Positions 31,884 to 42,500 of a stretch of 64,000 nucleotides of DNA are shown piece after piece (positions within the stretch are counted from its first letter, which is position 1; every line of letters starts with the position of its first letter). The notes under the pieces are model-generated. The model did not search any database and had not been told where the DNA came from. It saw only the letters and a program-made list of their open reading frames with translations. The stretch covers positions 54,932,616 to 54,996,615 of the forward strand of contig JALGPY010000009.1 of the NCBI GenBank assembly GCA_023055425.1, given 5' to 3'. Made by a program: the position numbers and the translations under genes. The DNA comes from Linanthus parryae (lineage: Eukaryota > Streptophyta > Magnoliopsida > Ericales > Polemoniaceae).

Positions 31884-33476
31884 TCACCGTTGTCAGAATC
31901 GTGATCCAACTCGTAGGATCGTAGGATTCTACGACCAGGGGAGGAGTGGCGAGTTGGATCGTTTAGAAAATCATTTTCCAGTAGAGTCGGCTGGGATCGC
32001 GTCCAAAATCGTACAATATGTAGGATTGTGCCACCCATCGATCCCACCCATTAACATAGACGAAGCCAACTCCGAAGACCAGTCTGACGGACTTCCGGCG
32101 AGCGTCGCTAGCCTCTGACGGACATCCGAAGAGGGTCGCCAGCCTCGTACCGACCTCCTGCGAGGGCTTCTGTCTGGGTACCGGCTCTGTAACAGCTTCA
32201 TGTCTTCATCTACCATCTTTTTAATGGTGAAAAATAAGAACCCTAATTGCGGGTTGAAGATGAGACATAGAGAAATGGAGTGAAGATTGGTCAGAGAGAA
32301 ACGATGTTCATGGTATAGCTTAGGGTTACAAACAATGGGGTATAACTATTGAATTATAGTTGTTGGATGGAAAGTTACAAATAATTACATGGATGACACA
32401 ATAGTGTTTACACAAGATCTTCGAATATTTGTATAGACAACGGAGATTCTAAAAATACAAAATGAGCCCCACGACTTCTGTGTATTGTGAAGGAAGCTCT
32501 TTATTTGTCTTTATCTCCAGAAATACCCTTGAAAGAGCACTTTAACTTGATTAGTAACCTGATTGTTCGCTAGTTAAGTGTAATTTTTTTGAATCTTTTA
32601 TTAGTTTTTCAAACTTTTATTATCTAAGAAGCACGGATACGGATACGGGTGTCGGATACGATACGGAAACGGACACGGAATACGTCATTTTCTAAAAATT
32701 GAGGATATGACACGGCGGGGATACGTCAACATTATTAATATATTTTTATATGCATTTGAATTCTTATACTAATAGATGATAATTTTTTTTTGAGAACAAT
32801 AGATGATAAAATATTGGTTGAACTTATTTAATATACTTATTGCTTAAATATCTCCGAAAATCATAGTTGAACTTATTTAATATACTTATTGCTTAAATAT
32901 CTCCGAAAATCATAGATTAATTGTAAGAATGAGAAGAGAGAGGAATAGATTAAGTGGGTTCAAGTTGGATGAGTTATGTCTGGGAAACGTCTTGAAGTTG
33001 TGGCATGAGAGAACTTAAAACCTCGCTTGAACTTGTCGTTCAAAAGTGCAACATTTTCATACATTGAACCCTCAATTATACATATATATATATATATATA
33101 TTATCACTTTAGCTTAGTTATATTTTATACCAATGAAAATTTTTCATACAACATGTGTGAAAGTCTAATAAAATGATCTCATTAAGTGTCCCTAAGGTGT
33201 CCCCCAAGTGTCCGATCTATCGAAATTCTCTTAAGTACATGGACACGCCAGTTGGAGTGTCCGACACGTATTTTGGAGTGTCGTCCGAGTGTCCGAGTGT
33301 CCCAAGTATCCGACACGGATACGACCCCTGTTTTGGAGTATTTGTGCTTCCTAGTTTATTATTATATGCAATTAAAAGTTACAGTTTTGGCAGGATCTTA
33401 TGATCCGATCTGTTCTTAAGATCCTCGATCCTGTGGAGTACTCTACGGTCCTACGTAGGATCATGATCCTGAAAAC
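31884..33476. mobile_element. Possible TIR element with diverged ends, interrupted by a MITE
   Basis: The left side (CCGTTGTCAGAATCGTGATC) and the right side, read in reverse (AGGTTTTCAGGATCATGATC), are related over about 45 bp at roughly 70%, both rich in GGATC and GTAGGATC motifs. No target duplication is assigned. No coding sequence survives. The LINE's target duplication overlaps its left edge, so the LINE went into or beside it. Confidence 0.35.
32624..33354. mobile_element. hAT-type MITE (731 bp) with 8-bp target duplication
   Basis: Ends are CTAAGAAGCAC and GTGCTTCCTAG, an 11-bp inverted repeat with one mismatch, followed inside by GATACGG-rich and matching CCGTATC-like subterminal repeats. 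The 8-bp repeat TTTATTAT flanks it (32616-32623 and 33355-33362). A 49-bp unit is doubled at about 32817-32915. An 8-bp duplication fits the hAT superfamily. There is no transposase frame. Confidence 0.75.
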
Positions 33477-33719
33477 CTTGTATATATTTATCACATAGAT
33501 GTAATATGTGTATATATAACTTCTACAAAAAATTGGGCTATTCACGATAGCCCGAAATCAAACATTCGTAAAGAATTCTAGTATAGACCTGTCTAAGTTA
33601 CTAACAATGTGTCCCCAAGTTCTATTGGATTTTAGGCTGGGTTCGGGTTTTTCGCATTCATCCTAACCAAGTTGCACCCTTAGGCGAAAAAGAACTTTCG
33701 GAAGAACTTGACAATTAAG

Positions 33720-34680
33720 AGCATCTCCAATCCCATGGGGGAGGCCGAGGGGGATGGGTTCAAGCAGAGTTACCATAACTCGCTCCTATGGTCGCGATCT
33801 CCGAAATGGATCGCGCGTTCCCAATCGCGGGTTGCTAGTGATCCGGAACAGAGATCTGAGCGATCCGGAAGTAAACCAGATATCAAGAAGGGTGAACCTC
33901 GATTAAGGATTCAATCGCTGATGGATTAAGGATAATCATGTCGTGAATCATGGAAGTCTTCAATTCAGGACTCAATCACTGATTGGATAACCTTAATCGC
34001 GTCGTTAAACACGAAGTTCCCAATCGTCGAAAAATAATAAGGGGAGAGAGAGAGAGAGATTGAATCGTGGATAGATTGACGGGATTTTCCTGGTCAGCCA
34101 ATCTTATCGCTTTCCTGTGTTTTAGTCACATAAAAATTATAAGTGGTGCCCCCCCCCCCCCCCCCCCCCCCCCGCCCATTTATATTTCTGTGGGATTTAT
34201 TTTTCTTTTTTTTAGAAATATTTCTGTTAAGATTTCAGTCCATATTTTATTTTTATCTCTCTTTTTTATTTCAGTTGATATTTTATCTCTATTTATTATT
34301 GAATCTGTTTTTACCAAGTATGAAGGTTTAAGACAATACATTCAATTCATTACATAAATCATGAAGACTACATCCTAGTATATTTCAAAGACCAAATAAC
34401 CCTCTTTTAAAAAAACCAAATAACCCTTCTGCAAAAGAGGATAATAATAATAAGTAATAACACTATTTGCAAAAAAGAAAAGAATGACTCTGATTTTAAA
34501 GGGCTGTTTAAAGAGTAAAAAAATGGATTTCATGGTCAGTACATATTAGTATATGACTATAATTTCATTTATAAAATCAAACCAATATTATATCACGTTT
34601 GGTGATTTGTGCAAACGAATTTCGTTCCACTTAAGCGATCCGAAGAAGCCTACCCCTAGCAAACCGCATTGACTGGGGTG
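33720..34680. other. Intron sequence without a gene; poly-C run at 34149-34173
   Basis: This is AT-rich sequence specific to copy B, with a (GA)n run near 34045 and 25 consecutive C. The C run is a place where the assembled length may be wrong. No coding potential is seen. Confidence 0.6.
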
Positions 34681-34988
34681 GTGCGAATCGCGATCCGCGG
34701 TCCAGGTAACCTTGGGTTCAAGTCCAACCCCAAGGGCCATTAACGGAGTCGTACTAACTACGGCAAAGGAGAAGAATAGGAAAGCAGCAGGGATTGGTCC
34801 GTCGGTGACTGAGAAGCTCCCAAATCATTCAACTCTAAAATCCCCAAGGGAAGTCTGGTTCAACTAGAGAGCTTAGATTTGGAAGCAAAATAATAAATGG
34901 GTGTGAAAAAGTATTTAAGTTTCCACACTGAAGAATCCAGAGAAAAAGGAGTGGAAGAGTCTCGTAAATAACAAATGTAAAAGTGTAC

Positions 34989-36236
34989 CTTCATTCCTAG
35001 GTTCTTTGCATCTTCAGGACGGCGACTAATTTTCAAAACCCTTAGGTTTGGCGATGCTTTGAGAAAAGATGCCAATGCCGTGATCTTGAATCCCACCACG
35101 GAACGGTGAACACACACTTCCAAATTCTTTAAATTCATCCACGACAGGCTCTGTGCACAATTATGCTCGTACAATTTCTGTGATGCACACAACTTCAGGA
35201 TATGATGCTTTACAGGAAATAGAGAAGAAAAGCATGAAAAAAGGGATAGCAAAACAAAAAGCATGCATACCTGGGTAGTATGGGCAGGTAGTGACATGGT
35301 ATGGATTCCTCGTATCTGCGAGAAGAAGTTGAGAGTGACATCTCTATGGTCCTGCCCTGAAGAATAGGGGGAAAATAGACAGACAATTTGGAGTCTTTGG
35401 AGGGAAGCTAGTCCCCCAGAAACAGACCGTGGGGGAACACTTGATAAGTATCGCAAGTCCGAAAGATTAGGAGTGAACAATGTGAATGATTTCCCCGGCA
35501 AGACATGGTCTTGAATCCAAAACAAATTCAAACTTTTCAAATTGGCAGCAGATAAGTCCACACTAGTAAGGCGACCACCGGGACGACTAATGCGCAATGT
35601 TTTGAGAGAAGAACATGTAATATTTAGATGTTGGATCCCATCAAATTGAAAAAGCTCTAAATTTTCGATGATTTTGCCACGAGAAGAAATCCAATCCCCA
35701 AGTGAGAGTCCTCCTCCTTCTTCAATCATTTGAAATCTACTCAAAGACAGGTCCTTGACAAAACCCATGTCTGCATTTGGCAAAACTAGCAACCCATTGT
35801 GCAAGTCAAGATTCAAAACCCTAGTAGAGTTGAAGACAAAAGCAGGAAGACGAAACCTATCTGCAACAATCTCAAGCCAGAGCTTCTGAACTTTGAGCTT
35901 AACCGCATGATACATCAATGTCTTGATATCAAACCTATCTGATGAATTGAATCTAGGACAGAGCGATTTCACATTAAGGGTTTTCAACTCCAATCCATTG
36001 TGTTCTAACAACAGTGTGTGAAGGAAATAGTTGAAACTAGAGAGATGCAATTCATCTTCAAATTTCTCAATGTGTACGGACAATTCAGGCATGGAGAAGC
36101 AGATGTTTCTGAGACTCTTCGACACGGTGCAAAGACGTGCAATGTCTTTGATATCAAGTAGAGAGAAAATAGTGTGGATTATACAGTCAGGCGTTTCATC
36201 GAATAGTTGGCGTGCATTCTTCGATGGGGCTTCCAT
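34989..36236 (-). CDS. F-box/FBD/LRR gene B, exons 1-2
   Basis: Exon 1 is 36236-35271 (322 codons) starting MEAPSKNARQLFDETPD. The F-box covers residues 11-60 (DCIIHTIFSLLDIKD, TVSKSLR) and leucine-rich repeats about 140-260 (LSLSRFQM, SLKTLRISRPGGRLTS). Intron 1 is 35270-35178: 93 bp, GT-AG and free of stops, so it can be misread as coding. Exon 2 is 35177-34989 (63 codons), ending in phase 0 at a GT donor. The FBD exon that completes the 484-residue protein is at 8077-8376, beyond a 26.6-kb intron. No stop or frameshift is present. It is the tandem duplicate of gene A and presumably an SCF ubiquitin-ligase adaptor with an unknown target. If the long intron fails to splice, the product would lack the FBD domain. 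Confidence 0.82.
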
Positions 36237-36439
36237 GACTCAAAAAACGAAAGGAAGAAACTAGTACGAATCAGTTGGACTTTTTGGTGGAGCTATACCC
36301 TAGCACCCTCCGGTGAAATCGTCTTGCCGTCCTCAACGTCCTTAAACATCAACAATAGCTATGGCCATGGGTTTGTTATTTTGTCCAAGCCCGGCCCGGT
36401 TTGATTAGAAAAATATCATGCTTAGTGTTGTTGTGTTCT

Positions 36440-36483
<44 letters not shown>

Positions 36484-37472
36484 AGAATGAAACTTCCATA
36501 AGAACTCACAAACTCAGAATCCTTCAAGCTAAAAGTAATTTCATCTTCTCTAGCGCGACCAGCAAGGACATGGGCAACATTGTTGGTTCTTCGAGAGCTA
36601 AAAGAGACAGAAAGCAAAGTAAAGGTTCTTCCAATTTCTGGGATGTCTTCGATGATGGCCCCAACTTCCGAAATGTCTTCTCCTCTAGCCCCATTCTAAC
36701 TCTAGCAATCTGATCAATTACCACTTTTGCATCCCCCTCTAGAACATAGAGTTGCCAATTACTCTGAACACCCATACGAATAGCTTCAAATGCGGCCATG
36801 GCTTCGATGTGTTTGGCTGACAGACCACAAGAGATTGATTTTGCGCATCCTCCAACAATCAGACCATTTGAGTCCCGAATGATAACACCAATTCTGGCAC
36901 GTCTCGTAGATTCACACCAGGACCCGTCGAAATTAGCTTTCAACCAGCCCGTAGCAGGTTTTGTCCATTGTGAGGCTTTCGGTGGCCCAGGCAACTGAGG
37001 CAAGCCACCATTATTTCTTCTTGGCTTCAAGCTTCTGAGTTCAGCAGCTAAACTGTTGATTTCCGACCAAATTTTTTCGGAAGACTAGGCAACATTTCTG
37101 AAGATAGAGCTATTACGTGCCCTCCGTAACCACCAGACCGCTAACGCAAAAGGAACCAGTTTGTTTGCACCGAGAACCTCCAATCAGTGATTTACCATAC
37201 AGTGAAGATGATTGGCGGTTTTGTCAAAAACACTCCACCTTCAATTCTCTGCCATACCTCTTGAGCTATCGAGCACGAGCAAAAACATGAGAAGATGACT
37301 CCCCTCGGTGTTCACAGGCGTGACAGAACGGAGGGACTTCTATGCTTCTTCTTCTAAGATTATGAATCGTTGGTAAACAATTGTGGACGGTATGCCATAT
37401 ATGGTGTTGGATTTTGGTAGGGACTTTAATCTTCCAGATTTTGTATAATGAGCTACTGTTGCAGTTGGATGG
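36440..37472 (-). pseudogene. L1-type LINE fragment with poly-A, cut by a Copia insertion
   Basis: On the minus strand the element ends in a tail of 41 A (36442-36482). Upstream is an RNase H domain at about 36540-36970 (KANFDGSWCESTRRARIGVIIRDS broken into motifs DGSW, E at SAKHIEAM, D at EGDAKVV), with a frameshift near 36700. A zinc-binding RT domain follows at about 37266-37450 (KIWKIKVPTKIQHHIWH, NCLPT, CHACEHRGESSSH). The fragment stops at 37472, where the old Copia LTR begins, and its upstream part is not found on the other side. It is a non-functional remnant. Confidence 0.75.
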
Positions 37473-38104
37473 TGTTGGGTTTTGACGTAGGTAACGCAGC
37501 GGAATAACAAAAACTTTATCCCTACTCAAAGCCCACCAAGGATCACAGGAAGAGACATCATAACATGATAATGGACATAGAAGATGTGTACCTTTGTGAT
37601 TTGGGAGATCACACGAAGAATAATGTCCTCGTCTCTACGGTTGATCCACATCTAGAGGTGAGATCTAGATTCTTCCTTCTCCTAGTGCTAGCTTGGACCG
37701 GAGGAAGAGGGAAGAATTAATCAAGCAATCAAGGACCAAAGAGAGGTTGGACTCTCTCTTTGGTGGCCAACGGGGTAGGGGATGGGCTAGGTGGCTTCCG
37801 CCACTTGGCTTGTCTCTTGCTCTCTCTTGCTTTCTCTCCCACTCACTTGTGTTATGAGAATAAACATTAAGTGGGAAGGAAGCTAGAACCTCCTTTATAT
37901 AGACCAACAACACTTGTTAGTTTACTTAAATGCCCCTCCTAGTTCTACATGAACTTGAATTAGTCCCTTCCTTGCAAATAAGTCCTACTTAGTTTGCAAG
38001 GTGTTGCAAAGTGATTCTTTTATTCAATTAATCATATTAATTAATCCCAAATCTAGTTCAACTCTTTTGACGTGTGACCCCATAGGTTTTTACATAGTTG
38101 GTAG
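37473..38104 (-). repeat. Old Copia 3' LTR, left piece
   Basis: It begins TGTTGGGTTTTGACG like the young element's LTR and is about 90% similar to it. It is split at GGTAG (38100-38104) by the young element and continues at 46538-47334, giving a total of about 1429 bp. GATGG at 37468-37472 would be its left target duplication; no right partner was found. Confidence 0.85.
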
Positions 38105-39542
38105 TGTTGGGTTTTGACGTAGGTAACGCAGCGGAATAACAAAAATTAACCTTACTCAAAGCCCACCAAGGATCACAGGAAGAGACATCATAACATGATT
38201 AAGGACATAGAAGATGTGTACCTTTTGATTTGTGAGATCACACGAAGAATGATGTCCTCGTCTCTACGGTTGATCCACGTCTAGAGGTGAGATCTAGATT
38301 CTTCCTTCAATCAAGTGCTAGCTTGAACCTTGGAGGAAGAGGGATGAAGATCAAAGCAACAAATCACCAAACACAAGGGAGGGGGCGGCCCTCTCTTGCC
38401 GTCGGGTAAGGGGGCGGACGGGTGGCTAGGGTTTCGGCCCTAGCACCTTGTCTTGCTCTCTCTTTTTGCTCTCTCCCACTCTTTGTGTGTTATGACTAAT
38501 AACTCATCATGTGGGAAGGAAGCTAGAGCCTCCTTTATATACTCCAACAACTCCTTGTTGTTTCCATAAAAGAGTTTTCTTGTTCTAGTAGGACTAGAAC
38601 TATTCCCTTCCTTGCAAATTAGTCCTACTAAGTTTGCAAGGTGTTGCACAATGATCCTTCTATTAATTAATCCATATTAATTAATCCCAAATCTAGCTCT
38701 ACTCTATTTGACGTGTGACCCCATAGGTTTCTATATAGTTGGTAGTAACTATTACTAACATGGAGCGGTGTCTAGCAACACATCCATGCAACCCAACCAA
38801 TAGAAATAGTCAGTGATCCCGACAAACCTTTGTGCCCAATATGTCATATTGCATTATCCCTTTGTCTCCATATCCGGATTGGACACGAGACATAAATAGT
38901 CACACTCGTATATCCAATCCATAGTTCCTCGATCCTGGGCATATGCTTATGCTTGCAGATAACATTAATATATCTATATTAATTTATCTGAGTCTGGCCA
39001 GACATTCAATAAGCCTCATCCCTCGAGTGGCCGTGGATATTTACCCCCATTATGTGGGAGGGACAAATCCTATCTACATCACTACGATCTCTAAGCTTGC
39101 TTCCTATCACGCCCGATAGCCATCTTTATGATTACCCAGTTACGGTGTAACGTTTGATAACATCAAAGCGCAATATTTCACAACTAGAGTATCTAGTGAC
39201 TTCAAGTCCAAGGATTGCAATAATATTAGCACTACAAAAAGCGATTGTGACTTTACATAATCTAATGTATCCTTTTCGTCGTGGGTCAATCCAGTATGCC
39301 ATTACTCCTAATGCATACCCATATGTTAGACTTGATATCTCCATATCAATCTACCCATATACTAGTCTATATTTGATTGTCCTATTAATCAATATAATGG
39401 ACTAGGGACATTTAAGATAAATAACATAATTTATCTAAGGACTTCATTATATTAAATATCGCCATAAATAATAAATGAATATTCTAGCCAAAACATTGTT
39501 CATACTAAATCTACGATTGCCTCTAGGGCATCTATTCCAACA
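38105..39542 (-). repeat. 3' LTR of the young Copia element
   Basis: This 1438-bp LTR ends, on the minus strand, in CAAAACCCAACA. Differences from the 5' LTR include single substitutions near 38153, 38282 and 38938. Confidence 0.92.
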
Positions 39543-39553
39543 GTCTCCCACTT
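39543..39553 (-). other. Polypurine tract of the young Copia
   Basis: On the minus strand AAGTGGGAGAC precedes the 3' LTR start TGTTGGAATAG. The same tract precedes the old copy's LTR at 47335. Confidence 0.75.
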
Positions 39554-39556
39554 GCA

Positions 39557-42500
39557 CTAGAGCCAATCCGGCGCATCTCGTATGCCTATAGATCTGGCGT
39601 GCCCTTCATGCTTTCGCTGCGCAAGAGGTTTCGTAAGCGGATCTGACACGTTGTCATCTGTCGGAATCTTGCATATCTTCACATCTCCTCGATCGATCAT
39701 ATCACGAATAAGATGGAATCTCCTAAGTACATGCTTTGACTTTTGGTGCGATCTTGGTTCCTTTGCCTGTGCGATTGCCCCAGAGTTGTCACAGTACAAC
39801 TCTACGGGATCCACTATGCTAGGGACCACACCGAGCTCAGTGATAAACTTCTTTATCCATACTGCCTCTTTCGCCGCTTCCGCAGCAGCAATGTACTCAG
39901 CTTCTGTTGTAGAATCAGCAACTGTGCCTTGCTTGGAACTCTTCCAGCTCAGAGCTCCTCCATTCAGGCAAAACACATATCCAGACTGTGATCTGTAATC
40001 ATCCTTTTCGGCTTGGAAGCTTGCGTCAGTGTAACCCTTTACACTTAGCTCTTCCATTCCTCCAAATATCAAGAACACATCCTTAGTTCTTCTTAAGTAC
40101 TTTAGGATGTTCTTGACAGCAATCCAGTGACTCTCACCCGGATTGGACTGATATCTGCTCACCATACTCAACGCGTATGATACGTCTGGTCTAGTACATA
40201 GCATGGCGTACATGATGGATCCTATGGCCGAAGCATAGGGTATCCTGCTCATGCGGTCCTTCTCCATCTCGTTGGAGGGACAGTCATTCTTGGAAAGAGT
40301 GACTCCATGTGACATGGGCAAGAATCCCTTCTTGGAATCTTGCATGTTGAACCTCTTCAACACCTTGTCAATATATGTACTCTGATTTAGGCCAAGCAAC
40401 CTTTTAGATCTATCTCTATAGATCTTTATACCCAGTATATAGGCTGCGTCTCCTAAGTCTTTCATTGCAAAGCACTTTCCTAGCCAATCTTTAACAGATT
40501 GCAGAGTAGGAATATCATTGCCAATGATTAGTATGTCATCCACATACAAGACCAGAAATACTATAGAGCTCCCACTAACCTTCTTGTAAACACAAGGCTC
40601 ATCTTCGTTCTTGATGAAGCCAAACTCTTTGACCGCGTCATCAAAACGTCGATTCCAGCTCCTAGAAGCTTGCTTTAATCCATAAATGGATCTTTGCAGC
40701 TTACAGACTTTATTGGCATTCTCTGGATCCTCAAAACCCTCTGGTTGTGTCACGTACACATCCTCAAGGAGGTTCCCATAAAGGAACGCTGTTTTGACAT
40801 CCATTTGCCAAATCTCATAGTCGTAGTATGCTGCAATAGCAAGCAAGATTCGAATGGATTTAGTCATGGCGACTGGTGAAAAGGTCTCATCATAGTCAAT
40901 ACCATGAATCTGTCTATAACCTTTGGCCACCAATCGTCCTTTATAGGCAACTACCTTGCCATCCATGTCGGTCTTCTTCTTGAAGACCCACTTGCACCCT
41001 ATGGGTCGAGCCCCTTCGGGTGGTTCCACCAAAGTCCATACTTTGTTGGTGTACATAGAATCCATTTCGGATCTCATGGCTTCTAGCCACTTCTTAGAGT
41101 CCGGGCCACTCATGGCTTCTCCATAGTTTGCAGGCTCATCATCCATGAGTGGTACGTCATCGGGCTCAGTCACGAGAAGTCCATACCTCTCTGGCTCATG
41201 ACGCACTCTTCCTGATCTACGGAGTTCCTGTGTTACTTGAACAGGTTCTTCCACAACTTCTTGTGGTTCCCGTTCATGTTCCATTATCGGTTCAGTGGTT
41301 TGTGGTTCATGAATTTCTTCAAGTTCTACAACCCTCCCACTTGCTTCTTTAGAGACTAGTTCTCTTTCTAGAAACACGCCGGTCCGAGCAACAAACACTT
41401 TGTTTTCGGTATGGTTATAGAAGTAATATCCTTTAGTCTCCTTAGGATATCCCACAAACTTACACTTATCCGCTTTAGGCCCGAGCTTGTCTGTTTGTAA
41501 ACGCTTTACATAAACGTCGCAGCCCCAAATCTTCATAAACGACACTATGGGACGCCTCCCAGTCCATATCTCATATGGCGTCTTCATGACTGATTTGGAT
41601 GGAACACGGTTAATGGTAAAAGCTGCCGTCATTAGAGCATGTCCCCAAAAGGATATCGGAAGATCTGTTTGAGACATCATAGATCGCACCATATCTAATA
41701 GAGTGCGATTCCTCCTCTCAGATACACCATTCCATTGTGGTGTTCCGGGTGGAGTGAGCTGGGACACTATCCCACACTCTCTAAGATACTCATCAAACTC
41801 TTGGCTTAAGTATTCTCCTCCACGATCCGATCGTAGAGCTTTAATACTTTTGCCAAGTTGCTTCTCTACTTCACTCTTGAATTCTTTGAACAATTCAAAG
41901 GATTCGGATTTGGCCTTCATAAGGTATACAAATCCATATCTACTGAAATCATCAGTAAATGTGATGAAGTAGGTATAACCACCTCTGGCAGGCGTGGGGA
42001 ATGGCCCGCATACATCAGTATGTATGAGTGCCAACAACTCACTAGTCCGCTCGCCTTTCTTATTGAAAGGGGACTTTGTCATTTTTCCTAATAAACAAGA
42101 TTCACATGTCTCATATGATTCCAAATCAAATGAGTCTAGAAGTCCATCCTTATGGAGTCTAGATATGCGTTTCTCATTTATATGGCCTAAACGACAGTGC
42201 CATAGATATGTAGGATTTAAATCATTAGTTTTAATCCTTTTAGTATTTATGTTATAGATTGGATTATTTAGATCAAGGATATACAATCCATTAGACAAAT
42301 GCGCACTACAATAGTGCATACTATCAAAATAAATGGAGCAACACTTGTCCTTTATTGAAATAGAAAAACCTTTCTCGTCCAAACAAGAAGCGGAAATAAT
42401 GTTTCTGCTCATAGCAGGCACATAAAAGCAATTGTCTAATTCTAAAATAAGTCCAGAAGGCAAAGATAGCTCATAAACGCCTACAGCCAATGCAGCAACC

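Larger units (their letters stand above)
8377..34988 (-). other. Intron 2 of gene B, about 26.6 kb, filled with nested transposons
   Basis: A GT donor follows exon 2 at 34988 and an AG acceptor precedes exon 3 at 8377. The equivalent intron of gene A is 3.9 kb with the same phase. The excess consists of a short LTR element (11961-13739), an L1-type LINE (13766-31880) interrupted by a 15.2-kb Gypsy element (16399-31598), TIR elements (about 31884-33476) and unmatched sequence. The Gypsy coding strand is the same strand as gene B; the LINE and the short LTR element are opposite. Splicing of this intron is inferred, not shown. Confidence 0.6.
33600..36405. repeat. Tandem segmental duplication, copy B, right part
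   Basis: Similarity to copy A resumes near GTCCCCAAGTT (4652 and 33611) and runs through exons 2 and 1 to the shared AGCCCGGCCCGGT at 36390-36403 (6660-6672 in copy A). The stretch 33720-34620 has no counterpart in copy A. Confidence 0.75.

Noticed and set aside
34149..34173. Run of 25 C as a functional G-quadruplex-like element
   Set aside because: A homopolymer of this length is more simply slippage or an assembly artefact, and nothing around it supports a function.
35178..35270. Reading gene B exons 1-2 as a single uninterrupted exon
   Set aside because: The 93-bp segment is stop-free, but it has GT-AG ends and aligns with the intron of gene A, which is frame-shifting there.
39154..39405. 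83-residue plus-strand frame also found at 46144
   Set aside because: It lies in the two LTRs of the young Copia, so the conservation reflects recent LTR copying rather than coding selection.
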